Assembly: GCA_030037185.1 (NCBI GenBank)
Contig: JASHRR010000202.1
Span: 1-11,037, forward strand
Direction of reading: 5' to 3'
Length of the DNA stretch: 11,037 nt
Origin: Xanthobacteraceae bacterium
GTDB taxonomy: Bacteria; Pseudomonadota; Alphaproteobacteria; Rhizobiales; Xanthobacteraceae
This document shows positions 1 through 7,052 of this stretch, in pieces (within the stretch, counting starts at the first letter, position 1; every line of letters begins with the position of its first letter). The notes under the pieces are model-generated. The model did no database searches and had not been told where the DNA came from. It saw only the letters and a program-made list of their open reading frames with translations. Both the position numbers and the translations under genes were made by a program.

Positions 1-1043
1 GGACCGACGAAACCGACACGCCTTTGCAGCGCTCTCCCAAGTTCGCGAACCAGGAATTTTTCACTGACGCCCAGCGAGCAGAATTGGATCGACAGCGATC
101 GGCCATGCGGGGGCGTGAGAGGCGAGCCGAGCGCGGGACCGTGGCTGACGTTGCCGGCGCGTACAATGACGTGTTCACGCCCAAGAAGCGGACCGGCCTG
201 CGGACATCGCGCATTGTCGATCCGCCCAACGGCCGGCTGCCGCCGCTGACCCCAGAGGCTCAGAAAAGTGCTGCTGCCGAACGCGAGTTTCGGCTTGCGC
301 TGCTGCAGGCCACCGAGACCTGCAAAAATAAAGAGTCGCCATGTAGCGGGGGCAGGTACGATCCCAGTCCCTCGCCGCGATTCGCGGAGCCTCCTCCTCG
401 CTACAACACAGCGACCATCAATCGCTATGATAATCCAGAGGACGCCTCGTTGGCGGTGCGCTGCCTGATGGGCGGGGTACCCGAGATTGGCACGCTCGGG
501 GCAATCGCTGACCGCATCAGCTTCCGGCGAATCGTACAGACACCCGGGGGCATCTCGATGTTCTATGATGTGGGCCAGGGACAAGGGTGGCAGCGCAATA
601 TCGTGATGGACGGGAGGCCGCATTTGCCCGCCAGTATTCGCCAGTGGTACGGCGACTCGCGTGGCCACTGGGAGGGCAATACTCTCGTGGTCGACGTGAC
701 GAATTTCAGTCCGAAGACTGATTTTCAGGGGTCGCGCGAAAATCTTCACGTGATCGAGCGATGGACACGGACGGACCCCAATACGCTCGAATATGTCGTG
801 ATAGTCGAGGATCCTACGGTGTGGAGCCGCCCCTGGACTGCAAAGCAAGAATTCACTCGACAGAGCGAGGAGGAGAACAGAATATATACCGAGCCGCGCT
901 GCATCGAAGGAAACTATGGCCTCCCGGGGCTGCTTCATGGACACCGAATGGAAGATCTCGCCTTTACGGAGGGACGAGGTGTGGATCCGAGAACCATCAG
1001 TACCATCTCGGCTAATGACAGCGAACGCGACCCGTTGCAATGA
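1..1043 (+). CDS. Secreted protein of the GDSxGHWEGDTLVVDT family, 5' end cut by window edge
   Basis: The frame is open from base 3 to the TGA at 1041-1043, so the gene enters from outside the window. A TTG at 24 is an internal Leu in a TPLQRSP stretch that in this family follows the mature N-terminus; a signal peptide and perhaps 40-50 residues are missing (inference). Visible: an N-terminal charged region, then a central block GDSRGHWEGNTLVVDVTNF at 651-707, then VEDPTVWSRPWTAKQEF, then a C-terminal CIEGNYGLPGLL region starting at 900. Homologues I recall have CHEGN here, so the His is replaced by Ile. The family is uncharacterised; members are usually exported and often occur in several copies in soil bacteria. 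The GDSL esterase gene starts 70 bases downstream on the same strand, so cotranscription is plausible. No catalytic function can be assigned. Confidence 0.85.
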   Translation, partial: TDETDTPLQRSPKFANQEFFTDAQRAELDRQRSAMRGRERRAERGTVADVAGAYNDVFTPKKRTGLRTSRIVDPPNGRLPPLTPEAQKSAAAEREFRLALLQATETCKNKESPCSGGRYDPSPSPRFAEPPPRYNTATINRYDNPEDASLAVRCLMGGVPEIGTLGAIADRISFRRIVQTPGGISMFYDVGQGQGWQRNIVMDGRPHLPASIRQWYGDSRGHWEGNTLVVDVTNFSPKTDFQGSRENLHVIERWTRTDPNTLEYVVIVEDPTVWSRPWTAKQEFTRQSEEENRIYTEPRCIEGNYGLPGLLHGHRMEDLAFTEGRGVDPRTISTISANDSERDPLQ

Positions 1044-1113
1044 TACGCCAGTAAGGCAAAGCGGCCATTCCCAAGCGCTCGACGTTAACAGTGCGCATGC
1101 CGGGAGGAGATAG

Positions 1114-2346
1114 ATGGGCAGTGGTCTGACGAGGCTTTGGACAGCCAAGTTCGCAATTGCTATGGCCTTTGCATCCTGGCCGGCGTTCGCGCAGACAGGC
1201 CCGGCCTGGATCGCGGCATGGGGAACCTCTCAGCAAGTGCTCGGCCAGACCCGCGTGAGCAACGCGACGTTGCGCCTGATCGCACGCGTGACCGCGCCCG
1301 GAGATGCAATTCGGCTACGGTTTGACAACACGTTCGGCATCGCGCCGGTCACGTTCGGCAAAGTATCGACCGGGCCGCGTCAGTCGGTGAGCAATCGGGC
1401 AAGCATTTCGCCCGGACTTCTCAAGCCGGTAATGTTCGACGGTCGGTCGTCCGTCACGATCCCAGCGGGCGGCTCCGTTACGAGCGATCCCATTCCCCTG
1501 ACGGTGGACGCACAGGAGGACCTGGCCGTCAGCGTCTATATTCCGGGTGCAGACGTTCAGGCGAGCCAACATACTGGCGCGATCGTGACATCGTTCATTA
1601 CGGATAATGGCGCGGGCGATCTAACGGCATCCGAATCCGGTGCTCCATTCACGACCCGGATCACAACGATGCCGTGGTTAAAAGCTATCGATGTTCGTGC
1701 CACGACGCCGAAGACTGCGATCATCGTCTTCGGCGATTCGATCACGGATGGGACGTGCACAACCCTCGATGGGCATGATCGCTGGGAGGATATTATGGCG
1801 CAGCGATTGGCGCTACAAGACGCTGTCCGCCATTCCGTCGTGAACGAAGGCATTGGCGGAAACACCGTGACTCGCAATGTCACGCCTGCGCCCGACAGCC
1901 CGCCCGGCACCGAACGGCTTGATCGTGACGTGTTGGCACATGCGGGCGTATCACACGTCGTGGTATTCATGGGCACCAACGATATCCGACGGGACGCAAG
2001 CGCTGAACAGGTGATCAGTGGCCTCAAGGAAATTATCGCGCGCGTCAGAGCGCGCGGCTTGAAAATCATTGGCGTCACCATCGTGCCTCGCCACAATGTT
2101 GCGCCAGTTGGCGCCAATACCGGTTGGAACGACGCAAAAACGAAAGTGCGCAACGAGGTCAATGCGTGGATTCGCGGGAGCGGCGCCTTTGATGGGGTCA
2201 TCGATTTCGACCGCGTCGTCCGCAGCGCCGCCAATCCAGACGTTCTAAACATTACTTACAACTGCGGCGATGGAATTCATCCATCGTCGCTCGGCTATTT
2301 TCAGATGGGAAAATCGGTTGATCTGAATTTGTTCGAAACGAAGTGA
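1114..2346 (+). CDS. Exported SGNH/GDSL-family esterase/lipase
   Basis: Predicted serine hydrolase of 410 residues acting on ester bonds outside the cytoplasm. Residues 1-26 form a signal peptide (basic start, hydrophobic FAIAMAFASWPAFA, cleavage likely after AFA). Residues 27-195 form a beta-rich N-terminal domain. The SGNH domain follows: block I GDSITDG with nucleophile Ser209, block II GIGGN (residues 246-250), block III GTND with Asn289, and block V DGIHPS with Asp386 and His389. All four catalytic blocks are present, so the enzyme should be active. The ATG is preceded by GGGAGGAG at 1102-1109, a good ribosome binding site. The two-domain layout resembles GDSL hydrolases annotated near carbohydrate or lipid catabolism genes; the substrate cannot be read from sequence. 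It lies between two members of the secreted GDSxGHWEGDT family, hinting at a shared substrate. Confidence 0.95.
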   Translation: MGSGLTRLWTAKFAIAMAFASWPAFAQTGPAWIAAWGTSQQVLGQTRVSNATLRLIARVTAPGDAIRLRFDNTFGIAPVTFGKVSTGPRQSVSNRASISPGLLKPVMFDGRSSVTIPAGGSVTSDPIPLTVDAQEDLAVSVYIPGADVQASQHTGAIVTSFITDNGAGDLTASESGAPFTTRITTMPWLKAIDVRATTPKTAIIVFGDSITDGTCTTLDGHDRWEDIMAQRLALQDAVRHSVVNEGIGGNTVTRNVTPAPDSPPGTERLDRDVLAHAGVSHVVVFMGTNDIRRDASAEQVISGLKEIIARVRARGLKIIGVTIVPRHNVAPVGANTGWNDAKTKVRNEVNAWIRGSGAFDGVIDFDRVVRSAANPDVLNITYNCGDGIHPSSLGYFQMGKSVDLNLFETK

Positions 2347-2368
2347 CCCCTCGCGTGTGGTTGAGGAT

Positions 2369-2408
2369 GCGCTCGGCGCTCGCGGGCCGCTGAGCGCGAC
2401 GTGCTTTT
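2369..2408 (+). terminator. Possible intrinsic terminator after the GDSL gene
   Basis: GCGCTC at 2369-2374 pairs with GAGCGC at 2392-2397. Inside it GGC can pair with GCC, with a three-base bulge. A run of five T follows at 2404-2408, six bases after the stem. It begins 23 bases after the GDSL stop. The gap before the T-run and the bulge make it imperfect. Confidence 0.4.
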
Positions 2409-2993
2409 TCGGTGTGGACCACCGGCAAGTGGATCGACCGTAAGTTCCGACAAGCGTTTTCAGTGAAACGGACGCGAACCTCTAGAGGCGATCGTGACAG
2501 CGCTTCGCACGCGGTATTCCTGACGCGTCGAACGGATCCATCAGCCACGAGATTCAGGAGGAATGTGGCGGGCTGACCGGCTGACCGAGGATCGGCTGGT
2601 TTTTTAAATCGCAAAGACTCTACGGGAGCCCTCTGCGAGCCCGACCTGATGTTCAGTCCCGAGTCGAGGCGGTGTTCTAAGGAGGTGGACGACGAGATAA
2701 AGCGGACCGCGGGCGATCGCTGGGGGACTTGCGATCTCGTGGTGGATCAATCTGGGAGAGTTCAGATTCAGGTTCTCTTACGATCCGCCGAAGCGGATTA
2801 ACGGGCATGTCTGATGATGATTCGCTAGTAATAGCGGACTTGCGCAGCAAAAGTACGGGAGACGCTGGTGCTGCTTGCGGACCGGAAATCGCCTATCATC
2901 GCTGTTCAGGGCGCGTCCGGCGAATGCCAGAATAGAATAAGAAGTGCCCAGCCGGATCGAGACCAGGTAACGCTCATTAGCGGGAGATTACCG
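2409..2993. other. Intergenic stretch without a recognised gene
   Basis: About 585 bases separate the terminator candidate from the next gene. Only short overlapping frames are present. It holds an orphan Shine-Dalgarno-like TAAGGAGGTG at 2678-2687 with no start codon at proper distance, and a small perfect hairpin (ATCCGC, loop CGAA, GCGGAT) at 2783-2798. The promoter of the 2994 gene should lie here, but I see no convincing -35/-10 pair. A frame open from 2868 runs into the next gene but lacks a ribosome binding site and has no coding character before 2994. Confidence 0.5.
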
Positions 2994-3965
2994 ATGAATA
3001 TGCAGCGGGAGTTCGTTCTATTTGTCGCAGTGGCAACGGCGGCCGCGATGCCCGCCGTGGCGCAAGCGCCTTCGGGGGTCGGGTCGACCGGCGAAGCGCA
3101 GCGCGCCCCGGACTTTTCCCGCGTATGGAGTCATCCCGCCTTTCCGTGGTTCGAGCCGCCCGCATCGGGCCCTGGCCCGATAATGAACTTGTCGCGCTGG
3201 CCAGAGCAGAGGCCTCAAACTGAGGGCGGGTCGGCCGCTTTGCCTGCCAGCGAGGTCGGTGTCAGCAACTACGACCAATTGGTCGGCGATTACAAAAGTC
3301 CGATCTTGCAGCCCTGGGCGGCAGCGGTGGTCAAGAAGTTCGGCGAGATGTCGCTCGCCGGCATTACTTATCCGAATCCTTCGAACCAGTGCTGGCCGTC
3401 GCCGATGCCGTTCATTTACAAGTTGGGTACGATACAGATGATGCAGCAACCGAACAGGATCACGATCTTGTACGGTGGCTACAACAACGAAGTGCGCCGC
3501 GTGCGCCTGAACGAGCCCCATCCGTCACCGCTAAAGCCGTCCTGGTACGGAGATTCCGTCGGTCATTACGAGGGCGACACGCTTGTGATCGACACAGTCG
3601 CCGTCAAGACCGATCGCAAGTATGCCATGATCGACTTGTTTGGTACGCCCTATACTGGCAAATTGCATATCGTGGAACGCTATCGGCTGCGCGATTACGA
3701 CGACGTGAAAGACGCACTGGAAAGGAACAATAAAGAGAATTGGTTGGTTAACGGCGATGTCTGGAGCGGGCACCGCGGCGACAAGTTCTTGCAGCTGCAT
3801 GTGACGGTCGAGGATGAGGGCGTATTCACGACGCCTTGGACCGCGACCCTGACCTATGCGCCGGGGGGAGACCGCGTGGCGGAAAACGTCTGCGCCGAGA
3901 ATCCGCATGAATATTACAATAACAAGGACTCGGATGTTCCAAAAGCTGAGAAGCCGGACTTCTGA
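2994..3965 (+). CDS. Secreted protein of the GDSxGHWEGDTLVVDT family
   Basis: Uncharacterised exported protein of 323 residues. I chose the ATG at 2994 over the upstream in-frame start at 2868 because it is preceded by GGGAG at 2982-2986 and opens a clear signal peptide (MNMQREF, then FVAVATAAAMPAVA, cleavage likely after Ala23). Before that point the frame codes polar sequence with no export signal. The family block GDSVGHYEGDTLVIDT is at residues 186-201, followed by a LHIVERYRL strand. Towards the end come VTVEDEGVFTTPWTATLTY and the C-terminal Cys region ENVCAENPHEYY, typical of the family. It is divergent from the copies at 1-1043 and 4845-5759, so these are not recent duplicates. It is flanked by long gaps (647 bases before, 879 after), so it is probably transcribed alone. 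Molecular function unknown. Confidence 0.88.
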   Translation: MNMQREFVLFVAVATAAAMPAVAQAPSGVGSTGEAQRAPDFSRVWSHPAFPWFEPPASGPGPIMNLSRWPEQRPQTEGGSAALPASEVGVSNYDQLVGDYKSPILQPWAAAVVKKFGEMSLAGITYPNPSNQCWPSPMPFIYKLGTIQMMQQPNRITILYGGYNNEVRRVRLNEPHPSPLKPSWYGDSVGHYEGDTLVIDTVAVKTDRKYAMIDLFGTPYTGKLHIVERYRLRDYDDVKDALERNNKENWLVNGDVWSGHRGDKFLQLHVTVEDEGVFTTPWTATLTYAPGGDRVAENVCAENPHEYYNNKDSDVPKAEKPDF

Positions 3966-4070
3966 AGGTTGCGGCTCGCAGTATTGTGAGGGCAATGGTT
4001 TTGACGGCCTTGCCGTTAGCGACCGCCGGCTGAAAACATAGGCGGTGCGTGTTATCTGAGGCGGGCGCGA

Positions 4071-4172
4071 TCAGGGCGCGCGCTCCGTCAACGGGGAGGC
4101 TTGGCTTTGCTGGGCGCGGCGGGGTAAGCGAGCGAAAATGTGGAGTATGCGCGGGGGCAAGTTTCCGTCCAT
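4071..4172 (-). CDS. Possible 33-residue mini-ORF with Shine-Dalgarno
   Basis: Read on the minus strand, AGGAG (plus 4181-4185) lies 8 bases before an ATG (plus 4172-4170), and a TGA closes the frame at 4073-4071. Further upstream a weak sigma70-like pair is visible: TTGGGG (plus 4225-4220) and TACACT (plus 4201-4196), 18 bases apart. The peptide begins MDGNLPPRILHIFARLPRR and is basic with no recognised domain. It could be a true small gene, the beginning of a decayed gene, or chance. Confidence 0.2.
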   Translation of the reverse strand: MDGNLPPRILHIFARLPRRAQQSQASPLTERAP

Positions 4173-4743
4173 TTCGGTCGCTCCTCAGGGAAAAAAGTGT
4201 AGCAGTGTCCGGGTGTGCGCCCCAAAACAGACCGGCGTGGTGGAGTGGGCCGGCAAAGCCGCAGCAGGAGAAAACTAGGCGTCGCGTTGATGAGGACAGT
4301 GCCGACGAGGATCGCGTGATCACGACACTTGCTGCCACGCGAGGAATTTTATGAGCATGGGACTCTCTGTCGGCGGGCGTATGTTGTCCTTGCCGCCGTT
4401 CTGCACTTCGGAAAAACGCTGACGTTCATTTCCACGGCTCGTTTTCTCCAGTATTTGCCGAAACGACCTTCGGTGGGGTTGTCAGGGGTGTTGTCGGCAT
4501 TGGTGAAGCCTGGGCCGTGACGTCGTACGTGCGAGCAACGACTCTTGCCAGGTCGTCGCTATGCGCGACTTGAAAGTGATTTGGCAGGCTCACATTCAGG
4601 TTTCTAGCAAAGAGCTCGCGGTGTTGCCGCCTGGCCATTACCTGGCCGTCCGTCGCCTGCCGCCCTCGTGATCCACGTCGTTCCGCCCAGCGTTGTGTCC
4701 CGCGCTAAGGGCCAGGACACTTCCTGACATTGTAGCACGTTCC

Positions 4744-4768
4744 TTGAGCAGCGTGGGCGATATATACT
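4744..4768 (+). promoter_or_regulatory. Weak promoter-like sequence upstream of the 4845 gene
   Basis: TATACT at 4763-4768, in an AT-rich TATATACTAG, would be a good -10 box in this GC-rich context and lies 77 bases before the ATG at 4845. The nearest -35-like TTGAGC (4744-4749) is only 13 bases away, which is too short for sigma70; at 17 bases there is only TTCCTT. The call rests on the -10 alone. Confidence 0.25.
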
Positions 4769-4844
4769 AGCTTAGCCCTGCGCGATCTCGGCGGCCTTGT
4801 GAGAACAATGCCTGATTAAGCGACCTGACGACGGGAGGACATTC

Positions 4845-5759
4845 ATGATGTTTCGAAGCTCGACGAGCGCGATTGCCGCTGCGGTGATCGCCACCGGGGT
4901 CATGATGAGCGCGGTTCAGGCCGCAAACGACGCGAGGTACCCGGACTGGAAGGGCGCGTGGATACGCTGGTTTCCTCCGGGAGCCACGTTTGAACCTAAT
5001 GGTGGCTTCACGGCCGGCGGCCAGCCTTCGCACGACCAGACTAAGCCTTGGGGGCGAGGACAGGAAGCCCCGCTCACTCCGGAGTATCAAAAGATTTTCG
5101 AGGAGAGCCTCGCGGACCAGGCGAAGGGCGGACAGGGCAATTTTTTTGACCACGCCGTTCGCTGCATGCCTGGCGGCATGCCGCTCATGACTATCGCTTT
5201 TGGACCCATGGAATTCATCGTAACGCCGGAAACGACCTATATCGCCCCCGGCGGTGGAGAGCCTCTTCGTCGAATCTACACCGATGGCCGCGACTGGCCG
5301 ACGGACCTCGACCCCGATCCGACTTATGGGGGCTACTCGATCGGCAGATGGATCGATGAGGACGGCGACGGCGCCTATGATGTGCTCGAAGTGGAAACGC
5401 GCGGCCCCTTCAAGGGCCCCCGCGTTTACGACGCAACCGGTCTCCCGCTTCATTTCGACAACCAGTCCATCTTCAGGGAGCGCATCTTCCGCGACAGAGA
5501 CGATCCGAAAATCATGCACGACGTGATTACTACGATCGACCATGCCCTGACGCGGCCCTGGACCGTGGACAAAAAATATGTGCACAGTCCTAATCCGCGT
5601 CCGCGCTGGGGGGAGGCCAGCTGCGCCGAAAACATGAACAACTCGATGATCGCTATCGGCAGAGAAAGCTATTTCATGAGCGGGGACGGGCTGCTGATGC
5701 CAGTCCGCAAAAACCAACCGCCGCCGGATTTGCGATATTTCAAACCATCGCAAAGGTGA
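4845..5759 (+). CDS. Secreted GDSxGHWEGDT-related protein with an EF-hand-like calcium loop
   Basis: Exported protein of 304 residues. GGGAGGA at 4833-4839 sets the start at the ATG of 4845 (the adjacent ATG at 4848 is equally possible). Signal peptide: MMFR, hydrophobic core AIAAAVIATGVMM, cleavage likely after VQA (residue 26). It belongs to the branch of the family with an IAPGGGEPLRRIYTDGR block followed by GYSIGRW (residues 163-169). Where other members read WEGDTLVVDT, this protein has DEDGDGAYDVLE (residues 171-182), which fits the 12-position EF-hand loop: Asp at 1, 3 and 5, Gly at 6, Asp at 9, Glu at 12. Then come GPFKGPRVYDATGLPLHFDN, DHALTRPWTVDKKY and the C-terminal SCAENMNNS with GDGLLMPVRKNQPPPDLRYF. 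I recall close homologues with the same loop, so it may be a subfamily trait. A strong hairpin lies 34 bases after the stop. Function unknown. Confidence 0.88.
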   Translation: MMFRSSTSAIAAAVIATGVMMSAVQAANDARYPDWKGAWIRWFPPGATFEPNGGFTAGGQPSHDQTKPWGRGQEAPLTPEYQKIFEESLADQAKGGQGNFFDHAVRCMPGGMPLMTIAFGPMEFIVTPETTYIAPGGGEPLRRIYTDGRDWPTDLDPDPTYGGYSIGRWIDEDGDGAYDVLEVETRGPFKGPRVYDATGLPLHFDNQSIFRERIFRDRDDPKIMHDVITTIDHALTRPWTVDKKYVHSPNPRPRWGEASCAENMNNSMIAIGRESYFMSGDGLLMPVRKNQPPPDLRYFKPSQR

Positions 5760-5793
5760 TGGCCGCACAAGCAACCCACCAAAAGTCAAAGAA

Positions 5794-5822
5794 AAGTTGC
5801 GGACTCGCAGCGTCCGCAACTT
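5794..5822. terminator. Perfect 11-bp hairpin, probable terminator
   Basis: AAGTTGCGGAC (5794-5804) and GTCCGCAACTT (5812-5822) form an 11-bp perfect stem with a 7-base loop. It starts 34 bases after the stop of the secreted protein gene. On the plus strand the U-tract is poor (CTTCCC). On the minus strand the stem is followed by CTTTTCTTTGACTTTT, so it looks better as an intrinsic terminator for leftward transcription, for example from the ProQ side. It may serve both directions. Confidence 0.6.
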
Positions 5823-6051
5823 CCCTGGCTCACGATCCAGCGTAAACCGAAGCAATCTCGATACCATCATGGACGAATAGAGCTCAGCGCTACACGCGCT
5901 CGCAAGACCCCCTGAGGCCGCGCAGCATGGTTCGCGTGTCTCGCTCGCATCCGGCCTTGTTGGAGCTGGCTCGCAGGGCGTCGTCAGCCTGCCCAGTGAC
6001 TGCACGGCCGGGCGCCGACGTCCCGCCAAATAGGGCTGTCGTGGTCTCGCA

Positions 6052-6359
6052 AGCTGTGGGCGACAGACCGCGATCTTCATCACCTTCGACGAGGGCGGCG
6101 AATACTATCGTTCAGGCTATGCGACGGCACGCGCATCAAGCTGCTCGTGGTGTCGCCCTACAGCACCGGGGACACATCTCGCGCAGCTGCACGGACCACG
6201 CGTCGCCTTTGAAGTTCATCAAAGCGAATTGGGGCTTGAAGCCGATTACCAATGGTAGTCGTGACAACCTCCCCAACCCGCGTACCGGCGAAAATCCTTA
6301 TGTCCCCCAATCTGCCGGCGATCGGCGATATGATGGATCTGTTCGACTTGGGCCGATAG
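6052..6359 (+). pseudogene. Broken C-terminal fragment of a phospholipase C/acid phosphatase-type phosphoesterase
   Basis: The intact family (phosphoesterase, PF04185) hydrolyses phosphate esters such as phospholipids in the periplasm or outside the cell. Three frames must be joined. Frame A, 6067-6120, reads TAIFITFDEGGEYYRSGY, the family's metal-binding FDEGG block. Frame B, 6123-6170, reads DGTRIKLLVVSPYSTG. Frame C, 6170-6307, reads GHISRSCTDHASPLKFI and goes on to NWGLKPITN and DNLPNPRT. The first frame register returns at 6306-6359 with LPAIGDMMDLFDLGR and a TAG. The order and spacing match the family's C-terminal third. Between A and B about seven residues usual in the family are missing. 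The B-C break fits loss of one G from a G-run, and the C-end break a changed C-run. The N-terminal two thirds, including the nucleophile, are not recognisable upstream (5823-6051). The product is certainly not functional as read; sequencing error could explain the frameshifts but not the missing N-terminus. Confidence 0.75.
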
Positions 6360-6530
6360 GGGCTCGATCGCCAACCTGCCGCACAATGCCGTGCGGTAGG
6401 TTCCGCCATTGATTACTCGCGGGTGGCGATTCACAGATTGGCCGGGAAACCGCAATCGGGGGCCGGCCCTGAATCGGCTTCTGACGACGCCCCCCGCCAA
6501 GTGTGGTCGGTGGGGCCAGCTTGCGGTTCG

Positions 6531-7052
6531 TCAGCTGCGCCCCGCCTGCTGACGCGCCCGCCGCTCCTGCGCCGCGCGCTTGAGCTCAGCGAGCCCTAGG
6601 CGACCGCTACCAGCGGGCGGCGTCCTTTCGGCGAGTGGCGGCATGACGACGACCTTGTCCTTCAGCATGGAAGGGGGCGCGGCGACCTGCCTGACGGCGC
6701 CTTTGCTTGCGGCTTCGGTGTCGGCCGCGGCGGCATCGGCGAGCTGGCGGGCCTTGATGCGACCGACCAGCCTCTCGGCGCGGCAACGCTGCTCCTTTGA
6801 CACCTCGCCCGCGACATTACCTTCGAGGTCGACGCGGGCGCCGCCGGCGGCGAGACATTTCTGGTACATCAAGCGATCGACGTATTGCTTCAATGCAGCA
6901 TTCACCTCCGGCGCGCCGAGCACGCCTCGCGCTACCAAGTCCTTGCCGATGCCTACCTTTAACGGACGGTGCGTCTGCCATGGTTTGGCTGAGAAAGCGG
7001 CCGGAAACAATGCTGCCAGTGCGGCGATGTTGGCGTCTGATTTCGTAGTCAT
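6531..7052 (-). CDS. ProQ/FinO-domain RNA-binding protein
   Basis: Predicted RNA chaperone of 173 residues. Residues 9-95 form a ProQ/FinO domain (PF04352): LAALFPAAFS near the start, RPLKVGIGKDLV (29-40), a helix VNAALKQYVDRLMYQKCLAAG (50-70) and the conserved RVDLEGNVAGEVSKEQRCRAE (73-93). The rest is an Ala/Arg-rich tail with a PPLAERTPP linker and a basic end GLAELKRAAQERRARQQ, a tail I associate with alphaproteobacterial members. Proteins of this family bind structured sRNAs and mRNA 3' ends; the cellular partners here are unknown. The ATG at 7052 is the only usable start because a stop lies in frame 30 bases upstream. Its Shine-Dalgarno is weak (GACGGGGC). The gene stands alone, divergent from the neighbours' strand, and appears intact. 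Confidence 0.85.
   Translation of the reverse strand: MTTKSDANIAALAALFPAAFSAKPWQTHRPLKVGIGKDLVARGVLGAPEVNAALKQYVDRLMYQKCLAAGGARVDLEGNVAGEVSKEQRCRAERLVGRIKARQLADAAAADTEAASKGAVRQVAAPPSMLKDKVVVMPPLAERTPPAGSGRLGLAELKRAAQERRARQQAGRS

Larger units (their letters stand above)
3966..4844. other. Long intergenic stretch, no confident gene
   Basis: Frames of 60-170 codons occur on both strands, but they overlap each other, lack ribosome binding sites and resemble nothing I know. Two items are listed separately: a minus-strand mini-ORF with a good ribosome binding site (4071-4172) and a weak promoter-like sequence before the 4845 gene. A 70-codon minus-strand frame (4638-4426) rich in Thr and Pro towards its end was considered and not called. 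Confidence 0.5.

Noticed and set aside
24..26. TTG at 24 as the true start of the first gene
   Set aside because: The frame is open to the window edge and the sequence before it (DETDTP) continues the expected family pattern, so TTG is an internal Leu codon.
1557..2252. A 231-codon minus-strand frame
   Set aside because: It is fully antisense to the GDSL hydrolase, whose catalytic blocks are all present; no ribosome binding site or domain supports the antisense frame.
2678..2840. 16S rRNA-like pieces: TAAGGAGGTG and CGCTAGTAATAGCGGA
   Set aside because: They match 16S rRNA in opposite orientations and with no matching sequence between or around them, so this is chance similarity and not an rRNA fragment.
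2868..2993. Upstream extension of the 2994 gene to an in-frame start at 2868
   Set aside because: The extension would bury the signal peptide at 2994, has no ribosome binding site, and codes a polar stretch atypical of the family.
3826..4338. A 170-codon minus-strand frame overlapping the end of the 2994 gene
   Set aside because: Half of it is antisense to a well supported gene; the rest has no ribosome binding site, domain or coding bias.
4767..6083. A 438-codon open frame on the minus strand
   Set aside because: It lies antisense to the secreted-protein gene at 4845-5759, which has a signal peptide, ribosome binding site and family motifs. The antisense protein is Arg-rich and shows no domain, as expected for a shadow frame in GC-rich DNA.
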